A stretch of DNA of 5,249 nucleotides from Synergistaceae bacterium UBA5560. Lineage in GTDB: Bacteria; Synergistota; Synergistia; Synergistales; Aminiphilaceae. The notes beneath the pieces were generated by a model, which was given only the letters and a program-made list of their open reading frames with translations, was not told the origin of the DNA and did not search any database. Numbering within the stretch: position 1 is the first letter of the stretch; each line of letters begins with the position of its first letter. The stretch lies in the NCBI GenBank assembly GCA_002425685.1, contig DIMS01000054.1, positions 1-5,249 on the forward strand. The letters are read 5' to 3'. Shown one piece after another: positions 1 through 5,249 of the stretch. Made by a program: the position numbers and the translations under genes.

Positions 1-198
1 GTCGGCGCTCCTTTCGACATCCTCGCCTACGTCCCCCCGGGCCAGAAACACCCCTGGCCAAGACACGTCACCGCCCAAGATGCACTCATCTTCAGGAAAA
101 ACTTTGCCTTTCTCCCAAAGGCAACAAGCCGCAAGAACGGGTTCCCCCGGGAAGTGATTCGCTGCGGGTTTACCCGGAATCGGGTCCGGAAAGTCGGC
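1..198. other. Left flank with no assignable gene
   Basis: No gene can be supported in this stretch. The plus strand is open in one frame from base 1, but that frame runs through the promoter and riboswitch to 549, so it is unlikely to be coding. A second plus frame stops at 155-157 with a Ser/Thr/Pro-rich product typical of an out-of-frame reading. On the minus strand a frame is open from about 348 down to the left edge. Its leftmost part (about 140 to 1) reads like plausible protein, but I see no good start codon with a Shine-Dalgarno sequence; a GTG at 66-64 is the best candidate and is weak. The stretch may be intergenic, or may hold the 5' end of a divergent gene lying to the left. Confidence 0.4.
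104..124 (-). terminator. Short hairpin, possible minus-strand terminator
   Basis: A perfect 8-bp inverted repeat (TTGCCTTT at 104-111, AAAGGCAA at 117-124) surrounds a 5-base loop. Read on the minus strand, the stem is followed within two bases by a run of five T (98-102), which is the layout of an intrinsic terminator. Read on the plus strand there is no T run. No minus-strand gene is visible upstream of it, so it might instead stop antisense transcription, or be incidental. The stem is only moderately GC-rich. Confidence 0.3.
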
Positions 199-228
199 TT
201 GACAGAAAATGCACCTGAGGGGAATAAT
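199..228 (+). promoter_or_regulatory. Sigma-70-type promoter of the thiT transcript
   Basis: A perfect -35 hexamer TTGACA (199-204) is followed after 18 bases by AATAAT (223-228), which matches the -10 consensus at five of six positions. The predicted transcription start, about 7 bases further on, falls at about 235. That is the first base of the P1 helix of the TPP riboswitch. This agreement supports both calls and implies a leader with almost no sequence before the aptamer. The start site itself is inferred. Confidence 0.75.
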
Positions 229-234
229 CGAACC

Positions 235-326
235 TGCCCGGGGGGAGCCGTGTTTCCGGCTGAGAGGTGGCTTTTCGCCCGACCCCTGGAACCTGATCCG
301 GTTCGTACCGGCGGAGGGAACGGGCA
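235..326 (+). promoter_or_regulatory. TPP riboswitch (THI element) aptamer
   Basis: This is a complete thiamine pyrophosphate-binding aptamer. P1 pairs TGCCCG (235-240) with CGGGCA (321-326). P2 pairs the G run at about 241-245 with CCCC (283-286). P3 pairs AGCC (246-249) with GGCT (258-261), and a variable arm follows at about 266-280. The two universally conserved cores are present: CTGAGA (260-265), which recognises the pyrimidine of TPP, and ACCTGATC (291-298), followed by the CCGG/CCGG stem (298-301 with 308-311) and GCGGAGGGA (311-319) on the pyrophosphate side. It sits between a promoter and a thiamine transporter gene, so it is expected to switch thiT off when TPP is plentiful. Confidence 0.96.
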
Positions 327-419
327 TGGAGCGGAACCGATACGGCCTCTACTCCCCTACCGGGATACCCTTTTCTTCTCCCGCCGACCGGAGAAACCCG
401 CATGGTGCGGAGAAGGAGG
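327..419 (+). promoter_or_regulatory. Riboswitch expression platform and thiT ribosome binding site
   Basis: No hairpin with a U run lies between the aptamer and the gene, so control is probably at translation. The Shine-Dalgarno sequence AAGGAGG (413-419) ends 5 bases before the thiT ATG. A pyrimidine tract at 373-381 can pair with 409-417 over nine positions, including one G-T wobble, which would hide most of the Shine-Dalgarno. A competing small hairpin (CCGCA at 398-402 with TGCGG at 406-410) shares bases 409-410 with that helix, so the two are exclusive. Pairings are read by eye; which one forms with TPP bound is inference. Confidence 0.6.
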
Positions 420-424
420 ACACT

Positions 425-958
425 ATGTATTCCAAAGAGGACCAACGCACTCGAATCCTGGTGGAGGGAGCCGTGCTGTGCGGACTTTCGGTGGCGCTCT
501 CCTACGTAAAGCTTTGGCAATTGCCTCAGGGTGGTTCCATCACCCTTGAAAATCTGCCGCTTTTCATGTATGCCTATCGCCACGGATTAAAAGCAGGAGT
601 GCTCGCCGGGGGAATGTCAGGACTTCTACAGCTGCTGCTCGGAGGCTACATGGTACATCCTCTCCAAGCGCTTCTGGACTATCCGCTGGCCTTTGCCGCT
701 CTCGCTTCGGCATCTTTCGTCCGGAAGCCCTTCTGGGCTGGACTCGCCATCGGCACCTTCGCCCGCTTTCTCTGCCACTTCCTCTCGGGCGTCGTTTTTT
801 TTGCGAGCTATGCCCCCGAAGGGACACCCGTGTGGCTCTATTCCGCCATCTACAACGGGAGCTTCATGGTTCCCGCGCTCGTTCTGAATATCGCCATCGG
901 CCATTTCCTCCTGCCTCGGCTTTTGCGTCTTCCCGGCTGGAGTAGGGCTGGGCATTGA
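425..958 (+). CDS. thiT: ThiT, thiamine-specific S component of an ECF transporter
   Basis: This 177-residue integral membrane protein captures thiamine and passes it to a shared energising module (EcfA, EcfA', EcfT) that must be encoded elsewhere. Length matches the family (about 180-190). It closely follows B. subtilis YuaJ in recognisable blocks: PQGGS near residues 34-38, HPLQALLDY at 78-86, a conserved histidine at 118 in the CHFLSG segment, and APEGTPVWLYS at 130-140 followed by YNGSFMVP at 143-150. By comparison with L. lactis ThiT, D85 stands where the thiamine-binding Glu84 lies, H118 matches His125, N144 matches Asn151, and F126 replaces Trp133. Small residues A16, G20 and A24 in the first helix fit the surface by which S components dock on EcfT. 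I chose ATG 425 because of the strong Shine-Dalgarno at 413-419. An in-frame ATG at 326 lies inside the riboswitch P1 helix and is not credible. The riboswitch directly upstream confirms the substrate. Confidence 0.95.
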   Translation: MYSKEDQRTRILVEGAVLCGLSVALSYVKLWQLPQGGSITLENLPLFMYAYRHGLKAGVLAGGMSGLLQLLLGGYMVHPLQALLDYPLAFAALASASFVRKPFWAGLAIGTFARFLCHFLSGVVFFASYAPEGTPVWLYSAIYNGSFMVPALVLNIAIGHFLLPRLLRLPGWSRAGH

Positions 959-992
959 ATGCGGATCAGGCGGCAAAACGCCCCTGTTTCCC

Positions 993-1001
993 GGAGGAGG
1001 G
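993..1001 (+). promoter_or_regulatory. Ribosome binding site that fixes the cheX-like TTG start
   Basis: The sequence GGAGGAGGG is a near-ideal Shine-Dalgarno. It lies 9 bases before a TTG codon at 1011-1013 and is separated from it by a run of six T. No ATG or GTG lies at a suitable distance in that frame; the next in-frame ATG (1074) would remove the first 21 residues, which belong to the family fold. The upstream gap (959-992) shows only a weak 4-bp hairpin (969-972 with 979-982) and no clear terminator. Confidence 0.75.
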
Positions 1002-1010
1002 TTTTTTCCG

Positions 1011-1526
1011 TTGAAGCAGGACAAACGGTATGTGGGGCGTCTCCATTCACTCGTCAATGCCTTCGGCGTGAGCATGATCAAGATCAGTGAAAAAGTGGGT
1101 GTATCGCTGACTTTCAACAAGGGGGGCGTCTGCCTCGGTGTCAGCGCGCCGGGAAGTCGGGTGGCGGCACTCCTCTCCCTTTATGGCGAAGGCGCTCATG
1201 GGACGATCACCTTCTTTCTCAGCGAAAAAGCCTTCGCGTCCTACGTGAACGGCATGACGGGAGGCATGCTCTTTCCGGACCCGGAAGAACCCGTCGCAGT
1301 GAGCGTGGCAGGCGAACTCGCCAATATGGTGAGCGGAAACGCCCTGACCACTCTGAGCGAAAGAGGCTTTTCCGGTCTGGACATCACGCCGCCTCAACTT
1401 TTCGTCGGCACCAACATCAAGTCCCTGAGGTTGCCCGAGGACAAGATGGACACGTTCACCCTCCCGTTTTATGTCGGAAACGACCGAGAGAGCATCGTCC
1501 ACCAGGTACTTCTCTTCCGCAAATGA
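1011..1526 (+). CDS. CheX-like chemotaxis phosphatase (CheC/CheX/FliY family)
   Basis: The 171-residue product has the fold signature of CheX, a cytoplasmic phosphatase that dephosphorylates CheY-P and so resets the flagellar motor signal. The diagnostic block is GELANMVSGNA at residues 101-111. Within it E102 and N105 form the ExxN catalytic motif on the helix that inserts into the CheY active site, and the NMxxGNA continuation is typical of CheX. The N-terminal helix (about 7-28) and a Gly-rich strand region follow the usual CheX order. Only one ExxN motif is apparent, which fits CheX rather than the two-motif CheC. Start is TTG, chosen from the ribosome binding site at 993-1001. No other chemotaxis gene is in the window. 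The gene follows thiT by 52 bases on the same strand and may be cotranscribed. Similar stand-alone CheX domains also occur outside classical chemotaxis, so the partner response regulator is unknown. Confidence 0.85.
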   Translation: MKQDKRYVGRLHSLVNAFGVSMIKISEKVGVSLTFNKGGVCLGVSAPGSRVAALLSLYGEGAHGTITFFLSEKAFASYVNGMTGGMLFPDPEEPVAVSVAGELANMVSGNALTTLSERGFSGLDITPPQLFVGTNIKSLRLPEDKMDTFTLPFYVGNDRESIVHQVLLFRK

Positions 1527-1603
1527 ATGCGCCTTGCTTTTCGGCGGATACGACCGGCAAAGTCGCTCGGGAAATCCGGCGTTTCCCCCATCCCCGCAAT
1601 AAA

Positions 1604-1645
1604 AACAAACAAAGGAAAGGCCCAAGGGCCTTTCCTTTGTTTGTT
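1604..1645. terminator. Bidirectional intrinsic terminator between convergent operons
   Basis: A perfect 20-bp inverted repeat (1604-1623 with 1626-1645) has only two bases between its arms. The GC-rich centre (AAAGGCCC/GGGCCTTT) is flanked on both strands by T-rich outer arms, so each strand shows a strong hairpin followed by a T-rich tail. It lies 78 bases after the cheX-like stop and 51 bases beyond the pssA stop on the other strand, so one element can end both converging transcripts. Confidence 0.9.
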
Positions 1646-1695
1646 GCGCACTCTTTCCTTAAAAATCTTCGCTCAAAAAGCGGATATCCCGGTTC

Positions 1696-2436
1696 TTAGC
1701 CCTCGTGATGCTCCGCCTCGGCATCCTCGTCCACTTCGAGGCTGAGCCATGTTCCCCAATCGAAACGGAGAAGACCGCTCGCCACGTAGAGAAGGATTCC
1801 CGCGAGGGGCGCCTTTTCCCGAAGCGTGATGAACAGCACCGCCACAAAGGTCGTGAGGAAGGTCACTTTCATCCTGTTGACGTTGCCTTTCCGCAGTTTC
1901 TTCAGGTTTCCGTAGGGAACCGTCGATACCATGAGCATCGCCGTTCCCACGGTGATGAGCGCCATCACCAGGGGCGGCAGGGAGAACCCCGTCATGGCGA
2001 AGGAAGCGACGAAAAGCCCTCCCGCAGGAATCGGAAGCCCCTGAAAGGAACCCGGCACGTGCATGACGTTGAAGCGGGCGAGCCGCAGGGCGCCGCACAG
2101 TGCGAAAAACGCCGCGACAAGAGCTCCCGTGACGCCGAGAAAGCCGTGCAGGTACGCCCCGTAGACGATGAGACCCGGCGCAACACCGAAACTGACCACG
2201 TCGGCAAGACTGTCGAGCTCCATGCCGAAAGCGCTGCTGCCCCCGAGGCTTCGCGCCATTTTTCCGTCCATGTAGTCGAAAAAGACCGCGGCAAAAACCA
2301 ACCACGCTGCGGGAACGAATTTTCCGTGAATCACCATGACCAGGGACAACATGCCGCAGAGAAGGTTGCCGCTGGTAATCATGTTGGGAATAATCTTCGT
2401 GAAGGGAACACCTCGAACGTGCCTATTCTTTTTCAT
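1696..2436 (-). CDS. pssA: CDP-diacylglycerol--serine O-phosphatidyltransferase
   Basis: This enzyme condenses CDP-diacylglycerol with L-serine to give phosphatidylserine and CMP, the first committed step to phosphatidylethanolamine, at the inner membrane. The 246-residue protein carries the full CDP-alcohol phosphatidyltransferase motif DGxxAR(x8)GxxxDxxxD: D57, G58, A61, R62, G71, D75 and D79, whose aspartates bind the metal ions and activate the hydroxyl. GALRLARFNV (115-124) and FQGLPIPA (131-138) are typical of the PssA subfamily rather than PgsA. About eight hydrophobic segments follow, and the tail is acidic and hydrophilic (232-246). Start ATG 2436 lies inside the end of psd, with a 14-base overlap in another frame. 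A G-rich stretch upstream (about 2444-2449 on the minus strand) is a modest Shine-Dalgarno. It is the last gene of the gyrA-psd-pssA unit. Confidence 0.95.
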   Translation of the reverse strand: MKKNRHVRGVPFTKIIPNMITSGNLLCGMLSLVMVIHGKFVPAAWLVFAAVFFDYMDGKMARSLGGSSAFGMELDSLADVVSFGVAPGLIVYGAYLHGFLGVTGALVAAFFALCGALRLARFNVMHVPGSFQGLPIPAGGLFVASFAMTGFSLPPLVMALITVGTAMLMVSTVPYGNLKKLRKGNVNRMKVTFLTTFVAVLFITLREKAPLAGILLYVASGLLRFDWGTWLSLEVDEDAEAEHHEG

Positions 2437-3052
2437 CGCGTATCACCCCCAGAGCCGTCTCGCCGGCCTTCACCTTCTGTCCCACCGATACGACGCAACG
2501 CACGGTGGAGGGGAGATAAAGATCGACTTTCGAACCGAATTGTATCATCCCGTATCTTTCGCCTCGGGTCAAGTGCTGCCCTCGACGAGCCCTGCAAACG
2601 ATGCGACGGGCCAGAAGCCCCGCAATCTGCACGACCAGTGCAGGCCCCGCCGCAGTCTCCATTCCCAGACAGAAACGCTCGTTCTCCGCAGACGCCTTGG
2701 GACCGTAGGCCACCCACTTCTTTCCAGGCACATACTGGAGATACGTCACCTCCCCGTCCCAGGGGACGCGATTCACGTGTACATCCAAGGGGGACATGAA
2801 CACACCCACACGCGTCGCCGGCCCCGTGAAGGGGTGTTCCGTCGCCTCCACCTCAACGATTTTGCCGTCTGCGGGACTCACCCACAGAGCCGGATTCTCC
2901 GGGGAGTTTCTCTCGGGGTCCCGATAAAACCACAGGAGAAAACACAACACGACAAGGAACACCGCAGACAGAGCGGGAGAGACGAACCATCCCCCGAGGG
3001 ACATGAAGAACATTCCTCCGATGGCGGGCAAGCCCTCCCTTGCAATGCGCAC
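2423..3052 (-). CDS. psd: Phosphatidylserine decarboxylase, short pyruvoyl type
   Basis: Psd removes CO2 from phosphatidylserine to yield phosphatidylethanolamine, using a pyruvoyl group made from its own chain. The 209-residue protein is the short form (archaeal or PSD-A type), versus about 320 residues in E. coli. Two hydrophobic segments near the N-terminus (about 9-25 and 28-43) anchor it to the membrane. SPADGK at 59-64 holds the conserved D62, and FMSPLDVHVNRVP (85-97) contains the conserved H92; these correspond to the acid and histidine of the self-cleavage centre. FGS at 172-174 is the processing site: cleavage between G173 and S174 would give a beta chain of 173 residues and an alpha chain of 36 residues starting with the pyruvoyl group. 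Start is GTG 3052, supported by a Shine-Dalgarno in the end of gyrA. Its product is made from the lipid that the overlapping pssA supplies. Confidence 0.94.
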   Translation of the reverse strand: MRIAREGLPAIGGMFFMSLGGWFVSPALSAVFLVVLCFLLWFYRDPERNSPENPALWVSPADGKIVEVEATEHPFTGPATRVGVFMSPLDVHVNRVPWDGEVTYLQYVPGKKWVAYGPKASAENERFCLGMETAAGPALVVQIAGLLARRIVCRARRGQHLTRGERYGMIQFGSKVDLYLPSTVRCVVSVGQKVKAGETALGVIRDEKE

Positions 3053-3055
3053 GGG

Positions 3056-5249
3056 CTATGCCTCCTCTTCCTCTTCGGCACGGATGATGCTCGCGTCGGC
3101 CACCTCGTCTCCCTCGTCAAGGCGGACCACGATCGGTCCCGTCGCCTCTCTGCTCAGTATCGGGATATCCTCCGTCGCCAGACGCACCATGCGTCCCCGG
3201 TTGGAAATGAGCAGAATCTCGTCCTTTTCGGCGGCCCCCCAGGAACCCACGAGAAGCCCCGTCTTGGCCCCCAGGCGCATGGCACGTACCCCTCCACCGC
3301 CGCGATGATGGGGGGTAAATTCCTCAAAGGGTGTCCGCTTGCCGAGCCCTTTTTCATTGATCAGCAAAAGGTCCGTTCCGGCCTGCACCACATCGCACCC
3401 GACCACGACATCTCCTTCGTCCAGGCGAATGCCCCGCACGCCTCTGGCCTGCCTCCCCAGCGGGCGGAATTCGTTCTCGGGAACCCGGAGAGCTTGTCCG
3501 GAGGCGGTGACGAAAAGCAGATCCTCCTCACCGGAAGTGCACCGAACCCTCGCGATGAAATCCCCCGAATCCAGCGATAGAACCCGCCGCCCGGCCCTGG
3601 TGATGTTCTCCAGCTCCGTCACGGGCATGCGCTTCGCCACACCCTGGCGCGTAATGAAGAAGATGAACCGTGCTCCGGAAAGACGGCTGTCTCGGAGAGC
3701 CACCACCTTCTCGTCCTCTTCGAGAGAGATGAAGGAACTCACGGGCTTTCCCTTTCCGGACCTCGGCTGGGGAATCATGTGTCCCCGGATGGCAAAGACC
3801 CGTCCCTTGGTGGTGAAGAGGAAGAGATCTCGATGCGTGGTGGTGACGGTCACAAGAGAGATTTCGTCCTCCTCCTTGGGCGTCGCTCCCTTCACGCCCT
3901 TTCCGCCCCGATTCTGCAGGCGATATTCCTCGAGCATCATCCGGCGCAGATAGTTGTCTCGGGAAAGGACGACCACGATTTCTTTCTCCGGGATGAGATC
4001 CTCCATGGAGACATCTTCCATGGCATCCAGAATCTCCGTCCTCCGGGGGTTGCCGAAACGCGCCTTCACATCCTCGATCTCTTCCTTCACGACTCCGTCG
4101 AGCACCTTGGGATTCGCGAGGATGGAGCGGTACATCTCAATGTCACCGAGGAGCTGCGCATATTCTTCCTCCAGCTTGTGGCGCTCCAGACCGGTGAGGC
4201 GCTGCAGGCGCATGTCGAGAATCGCCTGAGCCTGCGGCTCGGAGAATCCGAGACGATCCGTCAATCCCTGGCGGGCCTCGTTCGGATCCTTGGACCCGCG
4301 CACCACCGCGATGACCTCTTCGATGATATCCAGCGCCTTAAGCAATCCCTCCACGATGTGCGCTCTCGCCTCGGCCTTGCGGAGGCGGTAGGCGGTGCGC
4401 CGGCGGACCACGTTGCGACGGTGGGAGAGAAACACCTTGAGCATCTCCAGGAGCGGCAATTCCCTCGGTTGACCGTCCACGAGAGCCAGATTGATGACGC
4501 CGTAGGTGGTCTGGAGCTGAGTCCGTGAATAGAGCTGCCGCAACGCCACCTGAGAATCCATATCCCGATTGACCTCGAGAACGATGCGCAGCCCTCTGCG
4601 ATCCGATTCATCTCTGATGTCGGTGATGCCATCCAGGTGTTTTTCCTGAACTCCTCTGACGATAGCCTCTATGAGGTTGGTCTTGTTCACCATATAGGGA
4701 ATCTCGGTGATGATGATGGCTCTTTTCCCCCGCTTGACATCCTCGACGTGGGTCTTTCCACGGACGAAAATTCTGCCGCGGCCCGTCCGGTAAGCCTCGA
4801 CGATACCGTCCCGGCCGAGAATCTCGCCTCCCGTGGGGAAATCGGGGCCGGGCAGAAAATGGAGTAGTTCTCCCAGTTCCACGTCCTCATGGTCAAGCAT
4901 ATAGCAAAGTGCGTCCGCCACCTCTGTGAGGTTGTGGGGGGGTATGTTCGTGGCCATGCCCACGGCGATACCCGTGGAACCGTTCACGAGGAGATTCGGA
5001 ATGCGCGAGGGAAGCACCAGCGGTTCCTTGAGAGAGTCGTCGAAGTTCGGCCCCCAGTCGACGGTCTCCTCGTCGATATTCTCGAGCATTTCCTCCCCCA
5101 GGGCGGAGAGGCGTGCCTCGGTATAGCGCATGGCTGCAGGAGGATCACCGTCGATGGAACCGAAATTCCCCTGGCCATCCACAAGAGGATAGCGCATGCT
5201 GAAATCCTGGGCCAGGCGAGCCATGGTATCGTAAATCGCCGAATCGCTG
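3056..5249 (-). CDS. gyrA: DNA gyrase subunit A, C-terminal 730 residues (5' end beyond the window)
   Basis: GyrA cuts and rejoins DNA in the A2B2 enzyme that introduces negative supercoils using ATP. The gene enters from the right edge at about E. coli residue 81 and runs intact to a TAG at 3058-3056; a full protein of about 810 residues is inferred. SAIYDT lies in the quinolone-determining region. QGNFGSIDGD precedes AMRYTE, whose tyrosine (codon 5125-5123) equals catalytic Tyr122, next to Arg121. IPNLLVNGSTGIAVGMATNI and EAYRTGRGR follow, then the coiled-coil region with QAQAILDMRLQRLTGLE. The roughly 35-residue insert of E. coli GyrA before that point is absent. The GyrA box QNRGGKG (3916-3896) starts the C-terminal beta-pinwheel, which shows about six blade repeats. 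This box separates gyrase from topoisomerase IV ParC. The acidic tail is very short. psd starts 3 bases after the stop. Confidence 0.97.
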   Translation of the reverse strand, partial: SDSAIYDTMARLAQDFSMRYPLVDGQGNFGSIDGDPPAAMRYTEARLSALGEEMLENIDEETVDWGPNFDDSLKEPLVLPSRIPNLLVNGSTGIAVGMATNIPPHNLTEVADALCYMLDHEDVELGELLHFLPGPDFPTGGEILGRDGIVEAYRTGRGRIFVRGKTHVEDVKRGKRAIIITEIPYMVNKTNLIEAIVRGVQEKHLDGITDIRDESDRRGLRIVLEVNRDMDSQVALRQLYSRTQLQTTYGVINLALVDGQPRELPLLEMLKVFLSHRRNVVRRRTAYRLRKAEARAHIVEGLLKALDIIEEVIAVVRGSKDPNEARQGLTDRLGFSEPQAQAILDMRLQRLTGLERHKLEEEYAQLLGDIEMYRSILANPKVLDGVVKEEIEDVKARFGNPRRTEILDAMEDVSMEDLIPEKEIVVVLSRDNYLRRMMLEEYRLQNRGGKGVKGATPKEEDEISLVTVTTTHRDLFLFTTKGRVFAIRGHMIPQPRSGKGKPVSSFISLEEDEKVVALRDSRLSGARFIFFITRQGVAKRMPVTELENITRAGRRVLSLDSGDFIARVRCTSGEEDLLFVTASGQALRVPENEFRPLGRQARGVRGIRLDEGDVVVGCDVVQAGTDLLLINEKGLGKRTPFEEFTPHHRGGGGVRAMRLGAKTGLLVGSWGAAEKDEILLISNRGRMVRLATEDIPILSREATGPIVVRLDEGDEVADASIIRAEEEEEA
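3061..3067 (-). promoter_or_regulatory. psd ribosome binding site within the gyrA acidic tail
   Basis: On the minus strand the bases read GAGGAGG and end 8 bases before the psd GTG. They also encode glutamates of the EEEEEA tail that ends GyrA. With the gyrA TAG at 3058-3056 and the psd start at 3052, a ribosome finishing gyrA is positioned to reinitiate on psd, which suggests translational coupling. Confidence 0.75.

Noticed and set aside
165..189. Short inverted repeats CGGGT/ACCCG and CCGG/CCGG upstream of the thiT promoter
   Set aside because: Stems are only 4-5 bp with tiny loops, which is common in GC-rich DNA; no evidence for an operator beyond position.
326..424. In-frame upstream ATG that would extend ThiT by 33 residues
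   Set aside because: The ATG begins on the last base of the riboswitch P1 helix, has no Shine-Dalgarno sequence, and the added residues resemble no ThiT family extension; ATG 425 has an excellent ribosome binding site.
154..549. Plus-strand open frame of 131 codons starting at GTG
   Set aside because: It runs across the promoter, the whole riboswitch and into thiT in another frame, with no ribosome binding site or recognisable protein features.
1569..1587. Hairpin with a 6-bp stem (GGGAAA/TTTCCC) after the cheX-like gene
   Set aside because: It has no T run after it and lies just before a much stronger terminator, so it is probably incidental.
1527..1745. Open frame starting with ATG right after the cheX-like stop
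   Set aside because: It crosses the bidirectional terminator and runs antisense into the end of pssA; the product is basic and low in complexity, typical of a chance frame.
1705..2799. Long plus-strand open frame of 364 codons opposite pssA and psd
   Set aside because: Both minus-strand genes have complete family motifs and tight spacing; the plus frame is rich in Arg, His, Pro and Glu, as expected for an antisense shadow in GC-rich DNA.
2336..3580. Plus-strand open frame of 414 codons opposite psd and gyrA
   Set aside because: It is antisense to psd and conserved gyrA coding sequence, has no ribosome binding site, and its composition is that of a shadow frame.
3056..5249. Possibility that the topoisomerase subunit is ParC rather than GyrA
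   Set aside because: The GyrA box (QNRGGKG) and a six-blade C-terminal pinwheel are present, which identify gyrase.

Overview
This is a GC-rich bacterial window with ordinary chromosomal gene content. The gyrase A subunit lacks the long insert seen in the E. coli protein, the serine decarboxylase is the short form, and the thiamine transporter resembles Bacillus YuaJ. Together these suggest a Firmicutes-like or Synergistota-like anaerobe. That placement is an impression from gene style, not a demonstrated assignment.

Layout, left to right. Positions 1-198 hold no gene that I can support, only a short hairpin. A sigma-70-type promoter (199-228) leads directly into a complete TPP riboswitch aptamer (235-326). 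Its expression platform (about 327-419) ends in a strong Shine-Dalgarno sequence for thiT (425-958, +), the substrate-binding subunit of an ECF thiamine transporter. Fifty-two bases downstream on the same strand is a CheX-like chemotaxis phosphatase gene (1011-1526, TTG start). A 20-bp-stem hairpin (1604-1645) then serves as a shared terminator for two converging transcription units.

The right-hand unit runs on the minus strand in the order gyrA (3' portion, entering from the right edge), psd, pssA. GyrA is cut by the window at about E. coli residue 81 and is otherwise intact to its stop. psd starts 3 bases after the gyrA stop, with its ribosome binding site inside the last gyrA codons. pssA overlaps the end of psd by 14 bases. 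PssA makes phosphatidylserine from CDP-diacylglycerol and serine, and Psd decarboxylates it to phosphatidylethanolamine, so two consecutive steps of membrane lipid synthesis are translationally packed behind a DNA topology gene.

I do not see a new defence, mobile or RNA system here. The points most worth a second look are the possible extension of TPP control to an orphan CheX gene, the serine in GyrA where most relatives have the glycine of HPHGD, and the gyrA-psd-pssA coupling.
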